Shown: positions 38,322 to 42,318 of the stretch, in pieces
Layout of the letters: each line of letters begins with the position of its first letter
Position numbering within the stretch: the stretch's first letter is position 1
Notes under the pieces: model-generated
The model's database searches: none
What the model was told of the DNA's origin: nothing
The model's input: the letters and a program-made list of their open reading frames with translations, nothing else
Translations under genes and position numbers: made by a program
Origin: a virus
DNA: 42,318 nt
IMG/VR virus record: IMGVR_UViG_3300000736_000002
Coordinates: 1-42,318 of that record
Direction: 5' to 3' (one strand)

Positions 38322-39125
38322 ATGCCAGTTAAACAAAGCGATTTTGAGTTCTTTCTTTTGCAGTCCGGCAATGGGAGCACTTTCCATTTTTCGGAATACA
38401 AGACCTTGGATGGTGTAGTCCATAGACTAACGGAAACGATTTTACCTGATGGCCGGACTCGTTATAAGCGGTTTCACTTTAATGTAGGTGAGCCTATGGT
38501 CGTGCATAAGTCAAACAAAGAGTTGCTTGATTTTTTGACAAATCATCCAAACAACCCGGAATCTCCATGGTTTAATGGAAACGCTTTATTCAAAAGGCTA
38601 CAGCCAGAAGTTGAGTCAAAGTTACGTATTGAGGACAAACTCCTAAATGCAAAGGCAATTACATTGGCCTCTGAACTGAAAGGAAGAAGGCTTCTTGAGG
38701 TCGCATCGCTATGTGGAATGTTCTACGACGAGGAAGATGAAATCATCGCATTTGAAAACGTTTTGACTTACGCAGAGCGCAATCCAAAACAGTTCCTAAA
38801 GATTTACGCAATTCCTAATCGTGAGGCCCGAATGCGTCACTTGGTCCGAACTGCCATTGGGCGAGGAGTTATCACAACAAACGATGGCGTCTATCGCTTT
38901 GGTAGCTACACATTGGGCGTTGACGAAGACTCAACCATTGGTAAGCTCGTCAACGAGAAGGAAGTCCTTGAGATGATTGAGAGCCGTCTTGGATTCTTGG
39001 AATCCGACAGGGAAGCGAAGGCTGAGAAGCCTGCCCCAAACGTTGCCCCGGAGCCTGCGCAGAAAGAGCCAGAGATCACGATGGCCGATATCAACAAGTA
39101 TGCCAAAAACAGGAAGCCCCAATAA
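38322..39125 (+). CDS. Virion-associated protein of unknown role
   Basis: 267 residues. N-terminal 90 residues contain beta strands (LDGVVHRLTETILPDGRTRYKRFHFNVGE); the rest is helical and acidic, ending with a flexible Pro/Glu/Ala-rich tail (KAEKPAPNVAPEPAQKEPE). A gene between the capsid and connectors usually encodes a head or head-tail protein. No family recognised. Confidence 0.68.
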   Translation: MPVKQSDFEFFLLQSGNGSTFHFSEYKTLDGVVHRLTETILPDGRTRYKRFHFNVGEPMVVHKSNKELLDFLTNHPNNPESPWFNGNALFKRLQPEVESKLRIEDKLLNAKAITLASELKGRRLLEVASLCGMFYDEEDEIIAFENVLTYAERNPKQFLKIYAIPNREARMRHLVRTAIGRGVITTNDGVYRFGSYTLGVDEDSTIGKLVNEKEVLEMIESRLGFLESDREAKAEKPAPNVAPEPAQKEPEITMADINKYAKNRKPQ

Positions 39126-39137
39126 GAAGCACAAGTA

Positions 39138-40046
39138 ATGCCATCAACATTTACGGATACAGAACTACGCATCTTGAGGTACCGAGAAAGGCACCCAGAT
39201 GCTAGTCCTGTTGAAATAGCCGCAAATATCGGATCTTCGTCTGATAGGGTAGCCACGTTTTTGGCCACTCAAACGTCACAAGCCCCTGTTCCGCAAATAC
39301 AACTTGATGAGATAGAGACGGCCTACATTGAGCAAAATGATTTGATTCTGCGATTTGTAAGCGGTCGATTGGTCAATGCTGGCAGAGTCGTTGGCAGCAA
39401 TGGTGCTACTGGGCCTGCGGGTCCAACCGGCGCATCCGGAAGCACGGGCTCAACAGGGCCAACAGGGCCAACAGGGCCAACGGGTCCCAGAGGGCCTATT
39501 GGAGTGTCATGGCAAGGGCCTTATGCTCCATCAACTGTTTATTATCGAAACGACACCATCAGTTATGGAGGAAGCAGCTGGATATGCGTTGTAGCACAAA
39601 CAACTGAGACACCGAACATACACTCAACTGACTGGCAATTATTGGCTTTGGTTGGCGATGTTGGGCCAACTGGGGAAACAGGTCAACCGGGGACACAAGG
39701 CGCTCAGGGTAATCCTGGGTCTCCTGGCGCTCCAGGGGTTCCAGGGATTCCTGGGGAACGAGGCCCAGCTGGAGAGGTAGGCCCACGAGGTCCTACAGGG
39801 CCAACAGGGGCACAAGGATTCCCAGGCGAATTGGGGCCTCCTGGTGAGGTAGGTCCTCCAGGCAATGAAGGCCCACGAGGTCCTACAGGGCCAACAGGAC
39901 CTGCGGGTCCTGGGTTCAGCAATGGAGATGCCAAGGGAGACATCAAGTACTGGGATGGGTCTTCCTGGAAGAACTTACCTATAGGAACAAATGGCCAAGT
40001 GTTGACCGTTGGCGAAAACGATGAGTTAGGGTGGACTGATAACTAA
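39138..40046 (+). CDS. Collagen-like virion protein with carbohydrate-binding insert
   Basis: 302 residues. Residues 1-45 include a small helix-turn-helix-like helical part ([23 protein letters not shown]). Two Gly-X-Y regions (about 87-120 and 175-265) form collagen-type triple helices with many Gly-Pro-Thr and Gly-Pro-Ala triplets. Between them lies [25 protein letters not shown], a pattern close to CBM5/12 chitin-binding modules. The end ([24 protein letters not shown]) is a typical fibre tip. Possibly a head fibre that binds glycans. Two 28-base DNA repeats occur at about 39781 and 39869. Confidence 0.8.
   Translation: MPSTFTDTELRILRYRERHPDASPVEIAANIGSSSDRVATFLATQTSQAPVPQIQLDEIETAYIEQNDLILRFVSGRLVNAGRVVGSNGATGPAGPTGASGSTGSTGPTGPTGPTGPRGPIGVSWQGPYAPSTVYYRNDTISYGGSSWICVVAQTTETPNIHSTDWQLLALVGDVGPTGETGQPGTQGAQGNPGSPGAPGVPGIPGERGPAGEVGPRGPTGPTGAQGFPGELGPPGEVGPPGNEGPRGPTGPTGPAGPGFSNGDAKGDIKYWDGSSWKNLPIGTNGQVLTVGENDELGWTDN
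39781..39896 (+). repeat. Direct repeats within the collagen-like gene
   Basis: GGCCCACGAGGTCCTACAGG and following bases recur at 39781 and 39869. An earlier run of three AACAGGGCC units is near 39450-39480. Such repeats can change in copy number. Confidence 0.75.
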
Positions 40047-40067
40047 AAGATTTCCAGTTGGTTTGTT

Positions 40068-40095
40068 AAGGGAGCTTCGGCTCCCTTTTCTTTTG
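40068..40095 (+). terminator. Intrinsic terminator after the collagen-like gene
   Basis: A perfect 8-base stem AAGGGAGC / GCTCCCTT with a TTCG tetraloop (40068-40087), then TTCTTTT. It lies 22 bases after the stop at 40046. Confidence 0.93.
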
Positions 40096-40141
40096 AACCC
40101 GTGTGTTGGATTGTTTGTTAAATGAAAGATAGAGGTATAAA

Positions 40142-40882
40142 ATGACTACAACAGAACTAAGCGCAAGGTTTGATTTAATTTGCGATAAGGTGGGTTCTCC
40201 CTACTTTACTGCGGCAGAAAAAGCCGATTTCTTCAATACGGCTCAATTGAGCATTATTGACGAGATTATCTTTCCGACCAAAAAGCAGGACCGCAAGGAT
40301 GTTGACATTTTTGACTTCAGCCGGGAAGACGCTTTTCAACAAGGAATCGGAACTTTGGTAAGAACAGTCACAGTCGCAGGCGTTGGTGCAGGAACTAGGG
40401 AAATAGCGTTTTCTGTAATAAACACTTCTTTAGGAACTGGATCTACATCGCTTTACAAGGTCATTGACTTCCTCGTACAAGACGCAACCGGGTCTACAAC
40501 GAACTATAACAGCGCCAAAAGAGTTAGGACCATCAATGCTGCATCAAGGGTATATGGAAATCTTAGGACTTTTAACTCTTTCACAAACAACACGGGTAGG
40601 TCTGCGATTTACACGATATCGTCTTTTGCTACCGGGACAACCGGCACGACAAGCCAAGGAAAGATTGAGTTCTTCCCAGAGGCACCAGTATCGGGCAGCT
40701 CTTACTTGGTTGAGGTAGTCGTGTTCCCAAGGGCTATAAGCATATCGCCTGTTGTTAATCCCGAGATTGACGCCATGTTCCACAACGAGCTGCTGTTCCG
40801 GTCTCTTCAACTTGCCGGTATATCGATAAGGGAAAAGGAACTTTACGATGGGACTAACTTAGAACAAGCCAAAGAGCAATGA
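40142..40882 (+). CDS. Ring/connector protein (head-tail adaptor type)
   Basis: 246 residues. The start LSARFDLICDKVGSPYFTAAEKADFFNTAQLSIIDEII is helical and typical of the first ring protein in crAss-like phages, followed by a long beta insert (about 70-190) and a C-terminal helix (PEIDAMFHNELLFRSLQLAGISIREKE). It probably docks below the portal. Assignment rests on order and features. Confidence 0.68.
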   Translation: MTTTELSARFDLICDKVGSPYFTAAEKADFFNTAQLSIIDEIIFPTKKQDRKDVDIFDFSREDAFQQGIGTLVRTVTVAGVGAGTREIAFSVINTSLGTGSTSLYKVIDFLVQDATGSTTNYNSAKRVRTINAASRVYGNLRTFNSFTNNTGRSAIYTISSFATGTTGTTSQGKIEFFPEAPVSGSSYLVEVVVFPRAISISPVVNPEIDAMFHNELLFRSLQLAGISIREKELYDGTNLEQAKEQ

Positions 40883-41574
40883 TTAATACTGTAACAATCA
40901 ATCAGGTCATCAGCAACGCGATGATTGCCTTGGGCATGGAGAATGACCGCTACAGGGTCATCTTCTACGAATGGGCCTTCCAGGGTCTGAGGGATATCGG
41001 TTTGACGACCATAAGTCTCACGACATCGACTGGAACTATTACAACGGGCAATACTTTTCCTATACCGACGAACTGCGTTTACATAGACTCTATTGCCGTC
41101 AAGAACAGCACGGCAGGGAATGTGGCTTACCCCATGTTTGACTCCAACTATTGGTCTTCGGTCCCAGATGACGACCAAACGACCTACGATAAAGACTATG
41201 TGGTGAGTAAGCAAGGCTCGGACCTTGTGTTTAGCACGACGATTCGCGGCAACTCCTACGACCAAGTGATCATTCGGTACTACGGTATGCCTGTGGATTC
41301 CAACAATATACCGTTAATTCCAGAGTATTACTTGAGGGCTATTGTGGCTTACATTGAATACATGTTCGTGAAGAGAGAGCGTTACCGCAAGCGGAACGAG
41401 ATTCCAATGAGCGAGATTCAGACTTTGTACCAACAATGGGTAACCCTGAAGGCAGACGCTATGTCTAAGCGTAATCAGCCTCAAAAGCCAGAGATTGAAG
41501 CAGCTATTGCTACTTGGCTTACGATGCTGCCAAACCAAAAGAGATTGATGCGTACCCCCAAAAAGCCTAATTAA
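40879..41574 (+). CDS. Second ring/tail-tube connector protein
   Basis: 231 residues. Helical start (INQVISNAMIALGMENDRYRVIFYEWAFQGLRDIG), central beta part (GNTFPIPTNCVYIDSIAV) and a helical region (IPEYYLRAIVAYIEYMFVKRERYRKRNEIP) match the plan of podoviral tail connectors such as T7 gp11 and the second crAss ring protein. Overlaps both neighbours (ATGA and TAATG). Confidence 0.7.
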   Translation: MINTVTINQVISNAMIALGMENDRYRVIFYEWAFQGLRDIGLTTISLTTSTGTITTGNTFPIPTNCVYIDSIAVKNSTAGNVAYPMFDSNYWSSVPDDDQTTYDKDYVVSKQGSDLVFSTTIRGNSYDQVIIRYYGMPVDSNNIPLIPEYYLRAIVAYIEYMFVKRERYRKRNEIPMSEIQTLYQQWVTLKADAMSKRNQPQKPEIEAAIATWLTMLPNQKRLMRTPKKPN

Positions 41575-42318
41575 TGGAGATTAAAAAGGAAGGACAAGCC
41601 TTTTTTAAAGGGATGAACAAAGACTTTTCTCCGGCCTATCAGCCGGAAGGGACCTACCGTGATGCGCTTAATATGGAGCTCACGGGTGCCGGCGAGCAGA
41701 TGATCATCAACCAGATTAGGTCTTCAGAGCTTTTAAGAACTCAAGAGATTGCATCAGGATTCTCGGTCGATAATATCAATATTCTAGGATATACTGTTGC
41801 TAAAGCAGAAATCGGTGGAGTTGCAAGAGATGGGTTTGTTGTTTATTCGTATGTTGACGAAAACGGAGGGTCAAGCGTAAGAAATTGGATTCACTTTTTT
41901 GCTCAAGACTCAACGTACGCTGATGTAAGTGTTTACGAAATATGCTCGGCCTCTGGATTAAACTTTTCTCCAACAGGTAGTATTGACTCTTTCTTTACTG
42001 AAGACAGGGAAAACAAATCGGTTTACTTTACGGATTTTACCAATGCAATCCGAAAGATTGATATGGACAATTCGTTGTGGCCATATACATCTGCTTTCTC
42101 TTTAAGCCTTATATCAAAAGCGAGCACGGCCATGAGTTTGTCAATAACATCTATTGGCAACAATGGCGCCTTGCTTGCCGGAACATACCAATTTGCTTAC
42201 AGATTAAAGAAAACAACGACGCTTGAAACAACGAAGTGGTCAACGTTTACCAATCCGGTTCCTGCCATACCTCTTGCTTACACAAGTGGAACTACCGTCA
42301 ATTACTATGGCGGAGCAG
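41574..42318 (+). CDS. Large tail nozzle/stabilisation protein, cut by window end
   Basis: ATG at 41574 overlaps the previous stop by one base; the frame is open for 248 codons to the window edge. It starts MEIKKEGQAFFKGMNKDFSP and continues with QPEGTYRDALNMEL, the G.MNKD...PEGTYR.ALN pattern of the large tail protein called stabilisation or muzzle protein in crAss-like phages and of related podoviral nozzle proteins. The visible part is beta-rich, compatible with a propeller. The rest lies outside the window. Confidence 0.75.
   Translation, partial: MEIKKEGQAFFKGMNKDFSPAYQPEGTYRDALNMELTGAGEQMIINQIRSSELLRTQEIASGFSVDNINILGYTVAKAEIGGVARDGFVVYSYVDENGGSSVRNWIHFFAQDSTYADVSVYEICSASGLNFSPTGSIDSFFTEDRENKSVYFTDFTNAIRKIDMDNSLWPYTSAFSLSLISKASTAMSLSITSIGNNGALLAGTYQFAYRLKKTTTLETTKWSTFTNPVPAIPLAYTSGTTVNYYGGA

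Noticed and set aside
39704-39946. Pro/Gly-rich minus-strand frame
   Set aside because: It is the antisense shadow of the collagen triplets.
1-42318. tRNA genes, integrase, insertion sequences
   Set aside because: No cloverleaf-like sequence with CCA-type arm was noticed by eye and no protein shows integrase or transposase motifs; a tRNA scan was not possible here.

Overview
The window is a segment of a tailed-phage genome, cut at both ends, and the host is almost certainly a member of the Bacteroidota. The evidence for the host is threefold. Promoters match the Bacteroidota housekeeping pattern TTTG-N19-TAnnTTTG. Starts lack strong Shine-Dalgarno sequences and sit behind A/C-rich leaders. 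Many small proteins belong to types common in Bacteroidota phages. The virion genes (TerL, portal, acidic scaffold-like protein, major capsid, two ring/connector proteins, large tail-nozzle protein) run in an order reminiscent of crAss-like podoviruses. I call it crAss-like or a related podovirus, but cannot place it exactly without searches.

Layout. From 1 to about 26.8 kb nearly all genes are on the minus strand in tightly packed, often ATGA-overlapping units. In order of increasing coordinate they are: a small basic protein cut by the window edge, a GH19 endolysin with a holin-like partner, a receptor-binding tail fibre and small virion proteins (1-3.4 kb); a glycosyltransferase (3.5-4.6 kb); a replication and recombination block with an AEP primase-helicase, metallophosphoesterase, SSB, ECF sigma factor, Rad52-type annealing protein, SAM methyltransferase and RecE-like nuclease (4.5-11.5 kb); small membrane and lipoprotein genes (11.6-12.9 kb); a two-gene plus-strand island (13.5-14.0 kb); a DnaA-domain-IV protein, a cytosine-5 DNA methyltransferase with a nested second reading frame, a small protein with an SSB-like acidic tip and a Hjc-like nuclease (14.5-17.9 kb); then many small early-type genes, with a RadC-family protein, a DUF551 and a DUF1281-type protein (17.9-25.5 kb).

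The centre (25.9-28.4 kb) divides the two transcription directions. It holds a helix-turn-helix protein gene (25962-26789) and about 1.6 kb of AT-rich non-coding DNA. Both are saturated with roughly 59 copies of TGTTA(T/C) or its complement, often joined into TGTTATAACA palindromes. The first plus-strand gene beyond is a RepL-like plasmid-type replication initiator. I read the centre as a replication origin or a centromere/operator-like region. A second signal, the near-palindrome AGTATACTATAGTAGACT, occurs six times between 23.9 and 27.2 kb around host-type promoters and looks like the operator of a small early regulon.

From 28.5 kb to the right edge the plus strand carries RepL, two small genes, two virion-type proteins, a probable small terminase and then the packaging and morphogenesis block, interrupted by two strong intrinsic terminators (after the capsid gene and after a collagen-like protein). 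The last gene is open at the window edge. No integrase, tRNA, CRISPR array or insertion sequence was found.
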